Positions 22,904-31,932 of a stretch of 42,577 bases of DNA are shown here, in pieces. The position numbers were made by a program, and so were the translations under genes. The DNA comes from Hydrogenophaga sp. (lineage in GTDB: Bacteria; Pseudomonadota; Gammaproteobacteria; Burkholderiales; Burkholderiaceae_C), in assembly GCF_019264445.1 (NCBI RefSeq), contig NZ_JAHVAB010000013.1:1-42577 (forward strand), written 5' to 3'. Each line of letters begins with the position of its first letter. The stretch's first letter is position 1. The notes under the pieces were generated by a model. The model was not told where the DNA came from, ran no database searches, and saw only the letters and a list, made by a program, of their open reading frames with translations.

Positions 22904-24172
22904 ATGAAAGTTCTGGTGCTTGGGGCCGGCGTGGTCGGCATGGCCACGGCCTGGTACCTCTGGCGCGACGGGCACGAGGTCACCGTGGTCGAGCGCCACG
23001 CGGGCCCCGCCGACGAAACCAGCTTCGGCAACGCGGGCGGCCTGTGCCCCAGCTTTGCCGGGCCGTGGGCCGCGCCCGGCATGGTGGGCAAGGTCATGCG
23101 CATGCTGCTGCAGGCGGACGCGCCCATCCGCTTTCGCCCGCAGGCCAGCCTGCACCAGTGGCGCTGGATCGCGCGCTGGGTGGGCGAGTGCAACGCCGAG
23201 CGCTACCGCCTCAACAAGCTGCGCATGCAGCGCGTGGCGCACTACAGCCTGGCCTGCCTGCGCAGCCTGGCCCAAGAGGCCAACCTGCACGACTTCGACT
23301 TTCATGCCGATGGCACGCTGTGGCTGTTTCGCACGCCGCAAGAAGCCGAACTGGGCCGCTTGGCCACACGCGCGCTCGACGACTTCGAGGTGCCCTGGCG
23401 CTGGCTGGAGCCCGATGAGGTCGATGCCCGCGAGCCCGCACTTGCGCGCCGCACCGCGGCCATTGCCGGCGCGCTGCTGCTGCCCGCCGACGCGTCGGGC
23501 GACAGCCACCGGTTTTCGCAGGCGCTGGCGCAGCGGCTGAGCGCGCGCGGAGTCGACTTCCGTTTCAACACGACCGTGCACGCCCTGGAGACCGAGGGCG
23601 ACCGCGTCAGCGGGGTGCGCAGCTCGGCCGGCCGGCTGCAGGCCGACGCGTATGTGGTGGCGCTGGGCAACCAAGCGCCTTTTCTGCTGCGGCCGCTGGG
23701 GATGAACCTGCCGGTGTACCCGCTCAAGGGCTACTCGATCACCGTGCCCTGCCTCGCCGACGCGCCCGACATCCGCCCCGCGCTCATGGACGAGCACAAC
23801 AAGGTGATGATTTCGCGCCTGGGCACGCGCATCCGCGCCGCCGGCATGGCCGAACTGGGTGGCTACGGGCTGCAGGCGCACCCGGATCGCCGTGACATGT
23901 TGCTGCGCGTGGTGCGCGAGTTCGTGCCGCACGGCATGGACGAGGCGAACGTGGCTTTCTGGGCGGGCTTGCGCCCCATGACGCCCGATGGCCCGCCCAT
24001 CCTCGGTCCCACGCGCTGGCGCGGCCTGTTCCTCAACAGCGGCCACGGCTCCAACGGCTGGACGCAGGCCTGCGGCACCAGCCGCATCGTGGCCACGCTG
24101 GTGGGTGGCGGTGTGCCCGAGATCGACCTCGACGGCCTGACGGGCGAGCGCTTCGGCATCGCCCCGCGCTGA
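22904..24172 (+). CDS. DadA-like FAD-dependent D-amino acid dehydrogenase
   Basis: This 422-aa protein has an N-terminal dinucleotide-binding motif (MKVLVLGAGVVGMATAWYLW), then SFGNAGGLCPSFAGPWAAPG as in DadA, and a C-terminal GLRPMTPDGPPILGP followed by NSGHGSNGWTQACG. DadA-type enzymes oxidise D-amino acids to 2-keto acids and pass electrons to the respiratory chain. Relatives act on D-hydroxyproline and other imino acids. Being last in the cluster after a DapA-family enzyme and a Bug receptor suggests a D-amino or imino acid catabolic route; the substrate is not known. Confidence 0.87.
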   Translation: MKVLVLGAGVVGMATAWYLWRDGHEVTVVERHAGPADETSFGNAGGLCPSFAGPWAAPGMVGKVMRMLLQADAPIRFRPQASLHQWRWIARWVGECNAERYRLNKLRMQRVAHYSLACLRSLAQEANLHDFDFHADGTLWLFRTPQEAELGRLATRALDDFEVPWRWLEPDEVDAREPALARRTAAIAGALLLPADASGDSHRFSQALAQRLSARGVDFRFNTTVHALETEGDRVSGVRSSAGRLQADAYVVALGNQAPFLLRPLGMNLPVYPLKGYSITVPCLADAPDIRPALMDEHNKVMISRLGTRIRAAGMAELGGYGLQAHPDRRDMLLRVVREFVPHGMDEANVAFWAGLRPMTPDGPPILGPTRWRGLFLNSGHGSNGWTQACGTSRIVATLVGGGVPEIDLDGLTGERFGIAPR

Positions 24173-24194
24173 CACGCGCCAGCGGGCGCCCCCG

Positions 24195-24200
24195 TAAAAT
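24195..24200 (+). promoter_or_regulatory. Probable -10 element of argS
   Basis: TAAAAT lies 9 bp before the argS start codon, in a GTAAAAT context that recurs just before start codons in Comamonadaceae. If it is the -10 box, the transcript is nearly leaderless. No good -35 hexamer at normal spacing was found (CTGACA at 24169 is 20 bp away). Confidence 0.4.
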
Positions 24201-24209
24201 TGCGCCCCT

Positions 24210-25883
24210 ATGCTCAAGATCAAACAGGAACTGCTGGCCGGCCTGGCCAGCGCGCTCGACAGCCTTTCACCCGGCGCGGGCGCCAGGGCCGCGTTCGAGT
24301 CGCCCAAGGTCGCCGCCCATGGCGACTTCGCCAGCACCGCCGCCATGCAGCTGGCCAAACCCCTCAAGCTCAACCCGCGCCAGCTCGGCGAGAACCTGCG
24401 CGAGCTGCTGCTGGCGCAGCCGGTGTACCAGCGCTGGGTGTCCGACATCGACCTGGCCGGCCCGGGCTTTCTCAACATCCGCCTCAAGCCCGAAGCCAAG
24501 CAGCAGATCGTGCGCGAGGTGCTGCAGGCCGGCGAGGCGTTCGGCACGCAGGCGTCCAACGGGCACAAGCTCATGGTCGAGTTCGTGTCGGCCAACCCCA
24601 CTGGCCCGCTGCACGTGGGCCACGGCCGCCAGGCCGCGCTGGGCGACGCCATCTGCAACCTCTACAGCACGCAGGGCTGGAGCGTGCACCGCGAGTTCTA
24701 TTACAACGACGCGGGTGTGCAGATCGGCACGCTGGCCAACTCCACCCAGCTGCGCGCCCAGGGTTTCAAGCCCGGCGACGCCCAGTGGCCCGAAGCCGCT
24801 TACAACGGTGACTACATCCAGGACATCGCCAACGACTTCCTGGCGAAGAAAACCGTGAAGGCCGACGACCGCGAGTTCACCGCCAGCGGTGACGTGCAGG
24901 ACCTCGACGGCATCCGCCAGTTCGCCGTGGCCTACCTGCGCCACGAGCAGGATCTGGACCTGCAGGCTTTCGCGGTCAAGTTCGATCACTACTACCTCGA
25001 GTCCAGCCTGTACAGCAGCGGCCGCGTGGCGGCGGCGGTGCAGAAGCTGGTGGACGCCGGCAAGACCTACGAGCAGGACGGCGCGCTGTGGCTCAAGTCC
25101 ACCGACTACGGCGACGACAAGGACCGCGTGATGCGCAAGTCCGACGGTTCTTTTACCTACTTCGTGCCCGACGTGGCGTACCACATCGCCAAGTGGGAGC
25201 GGGGCTTCACCAAGGTGATCAACATCCAGGGCACCGACCACCACGGCACCATCGCGCGCGTGCGCGCCGGCCTGCAGGCCGCAGGCGTGGGCATTCCCCA
25301 GGGCTACCCCGACTACGTGCTGCACACCATGGTGCGCGTGGTCAAGGGCGGCGAAGAGGTCAAGATCAGCAAGCGCGCGGGCAGCTACGTCACGCTGCGC
25401 GACCTCATCGAATGGACCAGCAAGGACGCGGTGCGCTTCTTCCTGCTCAGCCGCAAGCCCGACACCGAATACACCTTCGATGTGGACCTGGCCGTGCAGA
25501 AGAACAACGACAACCCGGTGTACTACGTGCAGTACGCGCACGCGCGCATCTGCTCGGTGCTGGCGTCGTGGGGGGGCGATGCCGCCTCGCTGGCCGACGC
25601 AGACCTGGCCGCGCTCGACAGCGCACCCGCGCAGGCCCTGATGCTGCTGCTGGCCAAGTACCCCGCCATGCTGAGCGACGCCGCACGCGACTTCGCGCCG
25701 CACGACGTCACCTTCTACCTGCGCGAGCTTGCGGCCAGTTACCACAGTTACTACGACGCCGAGCGCATTCTGGTGGACGATGAAGCCGTCAAGAAAGCGC
25801 GCCTTGCGCTCGTGAAGGCCACGGCGCAGGTGTTGCACAATGGTTTGGCAGTGCTGGGCGTCAGTGCTCCGCAGAAGATGTGA
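24210..25883 (+). CDS. argS: Arginyl-tRNA synthetase
   Basis: This 557-aa class I synthetase charges tRNA-Arg. The HIGH motif appears as HVGH at 135-138 ([15 protein letters not shown]), the KMSKS region as [16 protein letters not shown], and the C-terminal anticodon-binding (DALR) domain ends with [22 protein letters not shown]. An N-terminal Arg-tRNA-synthetase domain is present. Length and order are normal. The stop overlaps the SPOR gene start (TGATG). Confidence 0.98.
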   Translation: MLKIKQELLAGLASALDSLSPGAGARAAFESPKVAAHGDFASTAAMQLAKPLKLNPRQLGENLRELLLAQPVYQRWVSDIDLAGPGFLNIRLKPEAKQQIVREVLQAGEAFGTQASNGHKLMVEFVSANPTGPLHVGHGRQAALGDAICNLYSTQGWSVHREFYYNDAGVQIGTLANSTQLRAQGFKPGDAQWPEAAYNGDYIQDIANDFLAKKTVKADDREFTASGDVQDLDGIRQFAVAYLRHEQDLDLQAFAVKFDHYYLESSLYSSGRVAAAVQKLVDAGKTYEQDGALWLKSTDYGDDKDRVMRKSDGSFTYFVPDVAYHIAKWERGFTKVINIQGTDHHGTIARVRAGLQAAGVGIPQGYPDYVLHTMVRVVKGGEEVKISKRAGSYVTLRDLIEWTSKDAVRFFLLSRKPDTEYTFDVDLAVQKNNDNPVYYVQYAHARICSVLASWGGDAASLADADLAALDSAPAQALMLLLAKYPAMLSDAARDFAPHDVTFYLRELAASYHSYYDAERILVDDEAVKKARLALVKATAQVLHNGLAVLGVSAPQKM

Positions 25884-26590
25884 TGGTGAAACCCGCAATG
25901 AAAAAGAAACCTTCCGCGACCCGCAGCAGCTTCGGCGGCACCCTCATGGGTTTCGTGATCGGCCTGCTCGTGGGCCTGGGCGCTGCGCTCGCTGTGGCGG
26001 TGTACGTCACCCGCGTGCCGATTCCGTTTGTCGACCGCAACGTGTCGCGCAATGCCGACCAGGACGCGCTGGAGGCTGAGCGCAACAAGGGCTGGAACCC
26101 CAACCGCGCGCTCAGCGGAGCCAACCCCCCTGGAGCGGCGGCGCCCGCAGCGCCTGCGGCGCCTGCCGCGCAAACGCCCGGTGCCATCGTGGTGCCACCG
26201 GCCGACGGCCAGGCGCTGCCGCCGCCCACGGCAGGCGCCAGCCGCCCGGCTGGCGATCCGCTGGGTGATCTGGTGCAGTCGCGCGCGGGCCAGCCCGCCG
26301 CCGCCACGCCCGCCGCACCGGCTGCGGCCACGCCGCCCGCCCCGGGTGCCGATCCCTTCACGTATTTCGTGCAGGCCGGTGCCTTCCGCACACCGGAAGA
26401 CGCCCAGTCGCAGCGGGCCAAGCTCGCCATGCTCGGCATCGACGCGCAGGTGAGCGAACGCGAGCAGAACGGCCGCACGGTGTTTCGCGTGCGCGTCGGG
26501 CCGTTCAACCAGAAGGCCATGGCCGACCTGACGCTGGAGCAGCTGCAGGTCAACAACATCGAATCCGCCCTGGTGCGCGTGCAGCGCTGA
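25883..26590 (+). CDS. SPOR-domain cell division protein (FtsN-like)
   Basis: This 235-aa inner membrane protein has a short cytoplasmic N-terminus, one hydrophobic helix (GTLMGFVIGLLVGLGAALAV), a long Ala/Pro linker and a C-terminal SPOR domain (FTYFVQAGAFRTPEDAQSQR, then VFRVRVGPFN). SPOR domains bind denuded peptidoglycan at the septum. The ATG 25883 sits in TGATG with the argS stop, so translation is coupled; ATG 25901 is an alternative. The order argS-SPOR-dsbA is, from memory, common in Burkholderiales. Confidence 0.88.
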   Translation: MVKPAMKKKPSATRSSFGGTLMGFVIGLLVGLGAALAVAVYVTRVPIPFVDRNVSRNADQDALEAERNKGWNPNRALSGANPPGAAAPAAPAAPAAQTPGAIVVPPADGQALPPPTAGASRPAGDPLGDLVQSRAGQPAAATPAAPAAATPPAPGADPFTYFVQAGAFRTPEDAQSQRAKLAMLGIDAQVSEREQNGRTVFRVRVGPFNQKAMADLTLEQLQVNNIESALVRVQR

Positions 26591-26602
26591 GCTGCGCCCG
26601 GC

Positions 26603-26624
26603 GGGCGGGAACTTTTGCCCGCCC
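26603..26624 (+). terminator. Hairpin after the SPOR gene
   Basis: GGGCGGG (26603-26609) pairs with CCCGCCC (26618-26624) around an 8-nt loop, 12 bp after the SPOR stop codon. There is no U-tract after the stem, so it may only attenuate or stabilise the transcript before dsbA. Confidence 0.4.
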
Positions 26625-26664
26625 CTCACGCCCCAACCGGGCTTGTTCCCCCTGGAGTCATTCC

Positions 26665-27318
26665 ATGCAACGTCGCGATTTTTCCCGTTCCCTGCTGGCC
26701 GCTGGCACCGCCGCCGTCGGGGCCGCTGGTGGCCTGGCTTTCACGCCGGCACTGGCCCAACGCATCGGCCCCAAAGAGGGCACGGACTTCGTCCGCATCG
26801 CCAAGCCTGTGCCGGTGGAGAGCCCGGCGGGTCAGGTGGAGGTGCTGGAGTTCTTTGCGTACAGCTGCATCCACTGTTTCAACTTCGAACCCGCCTTCGA
26901 AGAGTGGATCCAGAAGAAGCCCGCCCATGTCACGGTCAAGCGCGTGCCGGTGGCTTTCAGCCCGGCCTTCGTGCCCATGCAGCGTCTGTATTACTCGCTG
27001 GAGGCCATGAACCTGGTGGACAAGCTGCACGCCAAGGCGTTTGAGGCGATCCACACCGAGCGCCTGCCCCTGACCACGCCGCCCGCGATCATCGACTGGG
27101 TGGCCAAGCAGGGCGTGGACCGCGCGAAGTTCACCGAGATGTTCAACAGCGGCGCCACCGGCCAGAAGGCCCAGCGCGCGGCGCAGCTGCAGGATGCCTA
27201 TGGTGTCGAGGGCACGCCGGCCCTGGGTATCGCCGGCCGGTACTACCTGCAGGGGCAGGGCCCGCGCACGCTGGTGGTGGCCAATGCGTTGATCGCCGAG
27301 GTGCGCGCCAAAGGCTGA
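26665..27318 (+). CDS. dsbA: DsbA-type thiol:disulfide oxidoreductase
   Basis: This 217-aa periplasmic thioredoxin-fold protein introduces disulfides. The active site is Cys68-Ile-His-Cys71 (FFAYSCIHCFNFEP), CIHC in place of the classical CPHC, and the cis-proline loop is GTPAL. The signal peptide MQRRDFSRSLLAAG has a twin-arginine motif, suggesting export by Tat. GGAGT lies about 7 nt before the ATG. It follows the SPOR gene by 74 bp and is followed by a strong hairpin terminator. Confidence 0.93.
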   Translation: MQRRDFSRSLLAAGTAAVGAAGGLAFTPALAQRIGPKEGTDFVRIAKPVPVESPAGQVEVLEFFAYSCIHCFNFEPAFEEWIQKKPAHVTVKRVPVAFSPAFVPMQRLYYSLEAMNLVDKLHAKAFEAIHTERLPLTTPPAIIDWVAKQGVDRAKFTEMFNSGATGQKAQRAAQLQDAYGVEGTPALGIAGRYYLQGQGPRTLVVANALIAEVRAKG

Positions 27319-27349
27319 GCCCCGCGCCTCTCGCGCCGTCTCGCAGTCC

Positions 27350-27370
27350 AGGCCCGCCTCGTGCGGGCCT
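27350..27370 (+). terminator. Intrinsic terminator after dsbA
   Basis: AGGCCCGC (27350-27357) and GCGGGCCT (27363-27370) form a perfect 8-bp stem with the loop CTCGT, followed by the T-rich TGTGATTTCT. It lies 31 bp after the dsbA stop and separates it from lptA. Confidence 0.75.
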
Positions 27371-27450
27371 TGTGATTTCTGAGCCCCTTTGGCCCCGTAA
27401 GCGGGGTTCACGCCGCTACAATGAATGCAAGTTTCGTGCCCTCAAATCCC

Positions 27451-28083
27451 ATGCCCTCATTCACCTCTGTTTGCCGCGCCCTGCCCCGGGTGGTCTGCCT
27501 CACTGCCGCTTTGTGGTGCATCGGTGCCGCGCAAGCGGAGAAGGCCGATCGCAACCTGCCCCTGAACGCCGAAGCCGATGCCCTGCGTTACGACGACGCG
27601 CGACAGACCAGCGTGTTCACTGGCAACGTGGTCATCACCAAAGGCACCATCGTCATCCGCGGCGCGCAGGTCGAGGTGCGGCAGGACGCCCAGGGCAACC
27701 AGTTCGGCATCGTCAACGGCAACCCCGGCTTTTTCCGCCAGAAGCGCGACAACGTGGACGAGTTCATTGAAGGCACGGCGCAGCGCATCGACTACGACAG
27801 CAAGGCCGACACCGTGCGCTTCACCGGCAACGCCGTGCTCAAGCGCTTCAAGGGCACCCAGCTCAACGACGAAACCACGGGCAACGTGATCGTCTACAAC
27901 AACACCACCGACGTGTTCACCGTCGACGGCGGCACCGCCAACCGCACCGCCTTCAACCCCACCGGCCGCGTGCGCGCCATGCTCACGCCCGTGCCGAAGG
28001 AAGGCGCGCCGGCCCCCGCACCGGTGCCTGTGCCGCCGGCCACGCTCAAGCCCAGCCCGCAGCTCGAAGAGGGGCGCCAGTGA
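27451..28083 (+). CDS. lptA: Lipopolysaccharide transport periplasmic protein LptA
   Basis: This 210-aa periplasmic bridge protein carries LPS from the inner to the outer membrane. It has a signal peptide (MPSFTSVCRALPRV to AAQA), followed by OstA/LptA beta-jellyroll repeats such as LPLNAEADALRYDDARQTSV, FTGNVVITKG and IDYDSKADTVRFTGNAVL, and a Pro-rich tail. An in-frame ATG at 27421 is also possible, but a TACAAT -10-like hexamer (27417-27422) overlaps it, so ATG 27451 is preferred. It is coupled to lptB by overlap of the stop with a GTG start. lptC and kdsC are not upstream here. Confidence 0.9.
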   Translation: MPSFTSVCRALPRVVCLTAALWCIGAAQAEKADRNLPLNAEADALRYDDARQTSVFTGNVVITKGTIVIRGAQVEVRQDAQGNQFGIVNGNPGFFRQKRDNVDEFIEGTAQRIDYDSKADTVRFTGNAVLKRFKGTQLNDETTGNVIVYNNTTDVFTVDGGTANRTAFNPTGRVRAMLTPVPKEGAPAPAPVPVPPATLKPSPQLEEGRQ

Positions 28084-28880
28084 CGCAAGCGTCAGCCAGT
28101 CCGGCGGCGCCGCCCAAGCGCCGCCCCGCCAACCCGGTGGTCAGCCGCCTTGAAGCGCGCGGCCTGCAAAAGTCCTACGGCAGCCGAAAGGTCGTCAAGG
28201 ACGTGTCGCTCGCGGTCTTCAAAGGCGAGGTGGTCGGCCTGCTGGGCCCCAATGGCGCGGGCAAGACCACGTCGTTCTACATGCTCGTGGGCCTGCTGCG
28301 CTCCGATGCCGGCGAAATCCTGCTCGATGGTCAACCCATCCAGAGCCTGCCGATTCACCGCCGCGCGCGCCTCGGTCTGGGCTACCTGCCGCAAGAGGCC
28401 TCGATCTTTCGCAAGCTCAGCGTGGCGGACAACGTGCGCGCGGTGCTGGAGCTGCAGGTGGACGAGCACGGCAAGTCGCTGGACAAGGCCACCATCGAGA
28501 GCCGGCTGGACGCCCTGCTGCAAGACCTGCACGTGGACCACCTGCGCGACTCGCCCGCGCCTGCGCTCTCCGGTGGCGAGCGCCGCCGTGTGGAGATCGC
28601 CCGCGCCCTGGCCACCGACCCGCGCTTCATCCTGCTCGACGAGCCCTTCGCCGGCATCGACCCGATTGCCGTGATCGAGATCCAGCGCATCATCGGCTTC
28701 CTCAAATCGCGTGGCATCGGCGTGCTGATCACCGACCACAACGTGCGCGAGACGCTGGGCATCTGCGACCGCGCGTACATCATCAACGACGGCCACGTGC
28801 TCACCAGCGGCACCCCCTCGGAGATCGTGGAAAACGCCGACGTGCGCCGCGTGTACCTCGGCGAACACTTCCGGATGTGA
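28080..28880 (+). CDS. lptB: LPS export ABC transporter ATP-binding protein LptB
   Basis: This 266-aa ABC ATPase powers LPS extraction with LptFG. It has Walker A GPNGAGKTT at 56-64, the signature LSGGERRR, Walker B FILLDEPFAGID and the LptB-typical GYLPQEASIFRKL and ITDHNVRETL. About 22 Pro/Ala-rich residues precede the usual start. The GTG start at 28080 overlaps the lptA stop (GTGA). rpoN follows after 4 bp. Confidence 0.97.
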   Translation: MTQASASPAAPPKRRPANPVVSRLEARGLQKSYGSRKVVKDVSLAVFKGEVVGLLGPNGAGKTTSFYMLVGLLRSDAGEILLDGQPIQSLPIHRRARLGLGYLPQEASIFRKLSVADNVRAVLELQVDEHGKSLDKATIESRLDALLQDLHVDHLRDSPAPALSGGERRRVEIARALATDPRFILLDEPFAGIDPIAVIEIQRIIGFLKSRGIGVLITDHNVRETLGICDRAYIINDGHVLTSGTPSEIVENADVRRVYLGEHFRM

Positions 28881-28884
28881 GGCG

Positions 28885-30516
28885 GTGAAGCAAGGCCTTT
28901 CCCTGCGGGTTTCGCAGCACCTGGCGCTCACGCCCCAGTTGCAGCAATCGATCCGCCTGCTGCAACTCTCCACGCTGGAGATGGCGCAGGAGGTCGAGCA
29001 GATGCTCGACGAAAACCCCTTCCTCGAACGCTCGGAAGACATGGCCGAGCGCGAGACCTTCGGGCTGGACCAGACCGATGTGCCGGTGAGCGCGGGCGAG
29101 CAGATCGCCGAGGCCTCGCTGCCCGATGCGCCAGGCCCGCTGCTCTCGCCCTCCGAGGTCACCACCAGCACCAGCAGCGAAGCCGGTGAGGGCGACGGTC
29201 TGGAGAGCAAGCTCGATGGCGCGACCCCGGTGGAGGAAAGCTGGGAAGGCGACGGCACCGTGGAAATGGCGCCCGACGACAGCGAGTGGGGCGGCGACGC
29301 GCCCGCGCGCAACAACGGCTCGGGCGACAGCGACGACACCGCCAGCGCCGCCGACCTCGCGCGCGCCCCCGTCAGCCTGCAAGACTTCCTGCACGACCAG
29401 GCGCGCTGCCTGCGCCTGTCCGACGAAGACCGCGCGGCGCTGTACTTCCTGATCGAGTCGCTGAACGAAGACGGCTACCTGGAAGAAAGCCTGGCCGAAC
29501 TCGCCGACGCCTGGCTGCACCTCTCGGGCATGCCCCAGCTCGCGGGCGATCCCAACGACGCGCTGGAAGCGCGCGAAGCCATCGAGCAGCGCCTGACCGT
29601 GGCGCTGCAGCTGCTGCAGCACATGGAGCCTTCGGGCGTGGGCGCACGCGACCTCGGCGAATGCCTGCGCCTGCAGATCCTGGAACTGCGCAACACCGCC
29701 GAAGCGCGCGCCGCACTGGCCATCTGCAACCAGCCGCTGGAGCTCATGGCCAAGCGCGACGTCAAGCGCCTGTGCAACCTCTGCGGCATCGATGACGAAA
29801 CCGTGCGCGCCGCGCTCGGGCTGATTGCGCGCCTGGAGCCCAAGCCCGGTCGCCGCTTCATCGACGTCGAGCGCAACGTGGTCGTGCCCGACGTCATCGT
29901 CACGCGCGCCGGCCGGGGCTTCAAGGTGATCCTGAACCCGGACGTGATGCCGCGCCTGCGCGTGCACGACGTGTACGCCAACGCCATGCGCCAGAACCGC
30001 GGCGGCCGCGACAACGGCGGCGAAGCCGGTCACGCCGCGATGCAGCAGCGCCTGCAGGAAGCGCGCTGGTTCATCAAGAACATCCAGCAGCGCTTCGACA
30101 CCATCCTGCGCGTCTCCAGCGCCATCGTGGAGCGCCAGCGCAACTTCTTCATGCACGGCGAGCTCGCCATGCGCCCGCTGGTGCTGCGCGAGATTGCCGA
30201 CGAACTCGGCCTGCACGAATCCACCATCAGCCGCGTGACCACCGCCAAGTACATGGCCACGCCGTTCGGCACCTACGAGCTCAAGTATTTCTTTGGCTCG
30301 TCGCTCGGCACCGAGACCGGTGGCAACGCGTCGAGCACCGCGGTGCGTGCGCTGCTCAAGCAGTTCATTGCCGCCGAAGAGCCCGCCAAGCCCCTGTCGG
30401 ACAACCAGCTCTCCGACCTCCTGCGTGAGCAGGGCATCGAGTGCGCGCGCCGCACGGTGGCCAAGTACCGCGAGGCGCTGCGCATAGCGCCCGCCAATCT
30501 GCGCAAAGCACTTTGA
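28885..30516 (+). CDS. rpoN: RNA polymerase sigma-54 factor
   Basis: This 543-aa sigma factor works with enhancer-binding proteins at -24/-12 promoters. It has the N-terminal glutamine-rich activator-contact region (LALTPQLQQSIRLLQLSTLE), an acidic linker, a core-binding region, the helix-turn-helix LGLHESTISRVTTAKYMATP and the RpoN box ARRTVAKYREAL near the C-terminus. It starts with GTG, 4 bp after lptB, with TGAGG just upstream. The lptA-lptB-rpoN order is typical of proteobacteria. hpf and pts genes do not follow; an rRNA methyltransferase does. Confidence 0.98.
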   Translation: MKQGLSLRVSQHLALTPQLQQSIRLLQLSTLEMAQEVEQMLDENPFLERSEDMAERETFGLDQTDVPVSAGEQIAEASLPDAPGPLLSPSEVTTSTSSEAGEGDGLESKLDGATPVEESWEGDGTVEMAPDDSEWGGDAPARNNGSGDSDDTASAADLARAPVSLQDFLHDQARCLRLSDEDRAALYFLIESLNEDGYLEESLAELADAWLHLSGMPQLAGDPNDALEAREAIEQRLTVALQLLQHMEPSGVGARDLGECLRLQILELRNTAEARAALAICNQPLELMAKRDVKRLCNLCGIDDETVRAALGLIARLEPKPGRRFIDVERNVVVPDVIVTRAGRGFKVILNPDVMPRLRVHDVYANAMRQNRGGRDNGGEAGHAAMQQRLQEARWFIKNIQQRFDTILRVSSAIVERQRNFFMHGELAMRPLVLREIADELGLHESTISRVTTAKYMATPFGTYELKYFFGSSLGTETGGNASSTAVRALLKQFIAAEEPAKPLSDNQLSDLLREQGIECARRTVAKYREALRIAPANLRKAL

Positions 30517-31883
30517 ACCAACTCCAAGTTTTCCTTCCCTGCGCCGCTGGCGTTGAGGACATGCTCGCCGCCGAGGTGCAGCGCATCACCGGCGAAGCCT
30601 CGCCCTACAAGGCGCGCGGCGGTGTGGCGCTCAATGCTTCCTGGCGCGATGCCATGCGCCTGAACCTGCACAGCCGCCTCACGCAGCGTGTGCTGGTGCA
30701 GCTCTGGCATGGCGGTTACCGCAACGAGCAGGATCTGTACAACGCCGCGTCCGACGTGGCGTGGGAAATCTGGTTCACACCGGCGCAAACGATCAAGGTC
30801 GAGATCACCGCGCAGCACAGCCCGCTGACCTCGCTCAATTTCGCGGCGCTCAAGGTGAAAGACGCCATCTGCGACCGCTTCCGCGCCAAGCGCGGCGAGC
30901 GGCCCAGCGTCAACACCACCTGGCCCGACGTGCGCATCTACGTGCACCTGACCACCGAAACGGTGAGCCTGTACATCGACACCTCGGGCGAGCCGCTGTT
31001 CAAGCGCGGCTGGCGCGAAGACAAGGGCGATGCGCCCCTGAAGGAAACGCTGGCGGCCGCCATGATCGCGGCCACCGGCTGGCAAGCCGGCGCCGACACG
31101 CCGCTGGACGAGATCGTGCCGCTGTACGACCCCTGCTGCGGCAGCGGCACGGTGGTGATCGAAGCCGCGCAGCTCGCGCTCAACATCGCGCCGGGCATGC
31201 TGCGCCGTTTCGCGTTTGAAAAGCTCCTGCCCTTCCAGCCCCATGTGTGGCAGGCCATCAAGGCCGACGCGAAGCAACAGCAACGCGAATGGCCGCAGGG
31301 CCACGCTCCCATCGTGTTTGGCAGCGATGTGTCCTTCCGCATGGTCGACTTCGCGCAGCGCAACGCCGAGCGTGCGGGCGTGTCGCACGCCGTGGAGCTG
31401 CGCGGTGGCGATGCCCTGCAGCGCACGCCGCCTACCGCGCGCCCTGGCCTCATGCTGCTCAACCCGCCGTATGGCGAGCGCATTGCCGCCGCCGGGGTGG
31501 CCGGCCAGAACGCCGAAGACCGCGCCAGCGCGCGTTCGCAGCGCATGGCCCCGCGCGCGCCACGCACCTTCACCGTGGGCGCGCCGCCACCACCTGCGGC
31601 GGGCCAGGGCCGCGAGAGCGCGCAGATGGCCGATGGCGGCGACGGCAGCGACTTCTTCAGCCAGCTCGCCGCCCACTGGAAAACCCACTACGCCGGCTGG
31701 AGCGCCTGGCTGCTCACGCCCGACCTCAAGCTGCCGGGCAAGATGCGCTTCAAGGAATCGCGCCGCGTGCCGCTGTGGAACGGCCCCATCGAATGCCGCC
31801 TGTTCCGCTTTGACCTCACGGCACGAAGGCAAGAAACACCCCCGCCGCGCTCCGCGCGACCCCCTCAAGGGGGCGATGCCTAG
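30513..31883 (+). CDS. rlmL: 23S rRNA (guanine-N2)-methyltransferase, RlmL/YcbY N-terminal type
   Basis: This 456-aa protein has an N-terminal THUMP RNA-binding domain (QVFLPCAAGVEDMLAAEVQR onward) and a Rossmann methyltransferase domain with YDPCCGSGTVVIEAAQLALN and the catalytic NPPYGER. It corresponds to the m2G2445 half of E. coli RlmL. The start is inferred as TTG 30513, overlapping the rpoN stop (TTGA), because the THUMP domain begins there; the next in-frame ATG is 30561. A low-complexity insert lies between NPPYGER and DFFSQLAAHWK. The last 15 or so residues are encoded by a palindromic intergenic-type element. Confidence 0.87.
   Translation: MNQLQVFLPCAAGVEDMLAAEVQRITGEASPYKARGGVALNASWRDAMRLNLHSRLTQRVLVQLWHGGYRNEQDLYNAASDVAWEIWFTPAQTIKVEITAQHSPLTSLNFAALKVKDAICDRFRAKRGERPSVNTTWPDVRIYVHLTTETVSLYIDTSGEPLFKRGWREDKGDAPLKETLAAAMIAATGWQAGADTPLDEIVPLYDPCCGSGTVVIEAAQLALNIAPGMLRRFAFEKLLPFQPHVWQAIKADAKQQQREWPQGHAPIVFGSDVSFRMVDFAQRNAERAGVSHAVELRGGDALQRTPPTARPGLMLLNPPYGERIAAAGVAGQNAEDRASARSQRMAPRAPRTFTVGAPPPPAAGQGRESAQMADGGDGSDFFSQLAAHWKTHYAGWSAWLLTPDLKLPGKMRFKESRRVPLWNGPIECRLFRFDLTARRQETPPPRSARPPQGGDA
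31838..31881. repeat. Palindromic element at the rlmL 3' end
   Basis: CCCCC (31860-31864) and GGGGG (31869-31873) form a hairpin with loop TCAA, preceded by the GC-rich partly self-complementary GCCGCGCTCCGCGC. It resembles short palindromes found many times between genes of Comamonadaceae. Here it lies inside the open frame and supplies the C-terminal tail RQETPPPRSARPPQGGDA. Confidence 0.55.
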
Positions 31884-31932
31884 GACCGGCGCAGCCGGAT
31901 CCGCGGCATCTCTGGACCAAGAGGCATCGCTC

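Noticed and set aside
4713..24172. One large lysine regulon joining the exporter, davBA, argP and the DapA-family gene
   Set aside because: The first four fit a lysine theme, but the DapA-family gene sits in a distinct catabolic cluster far away with no shared site that I could see.
21722..24658. A minus-strand open frame of nearly 1000 codons spanning four plus-strand genes
   Set aside because: It covers the SDR end, Bug receptor, DadA-like gene and argS start, all well supported; the translation is His/Arg/Gly-rich noise.
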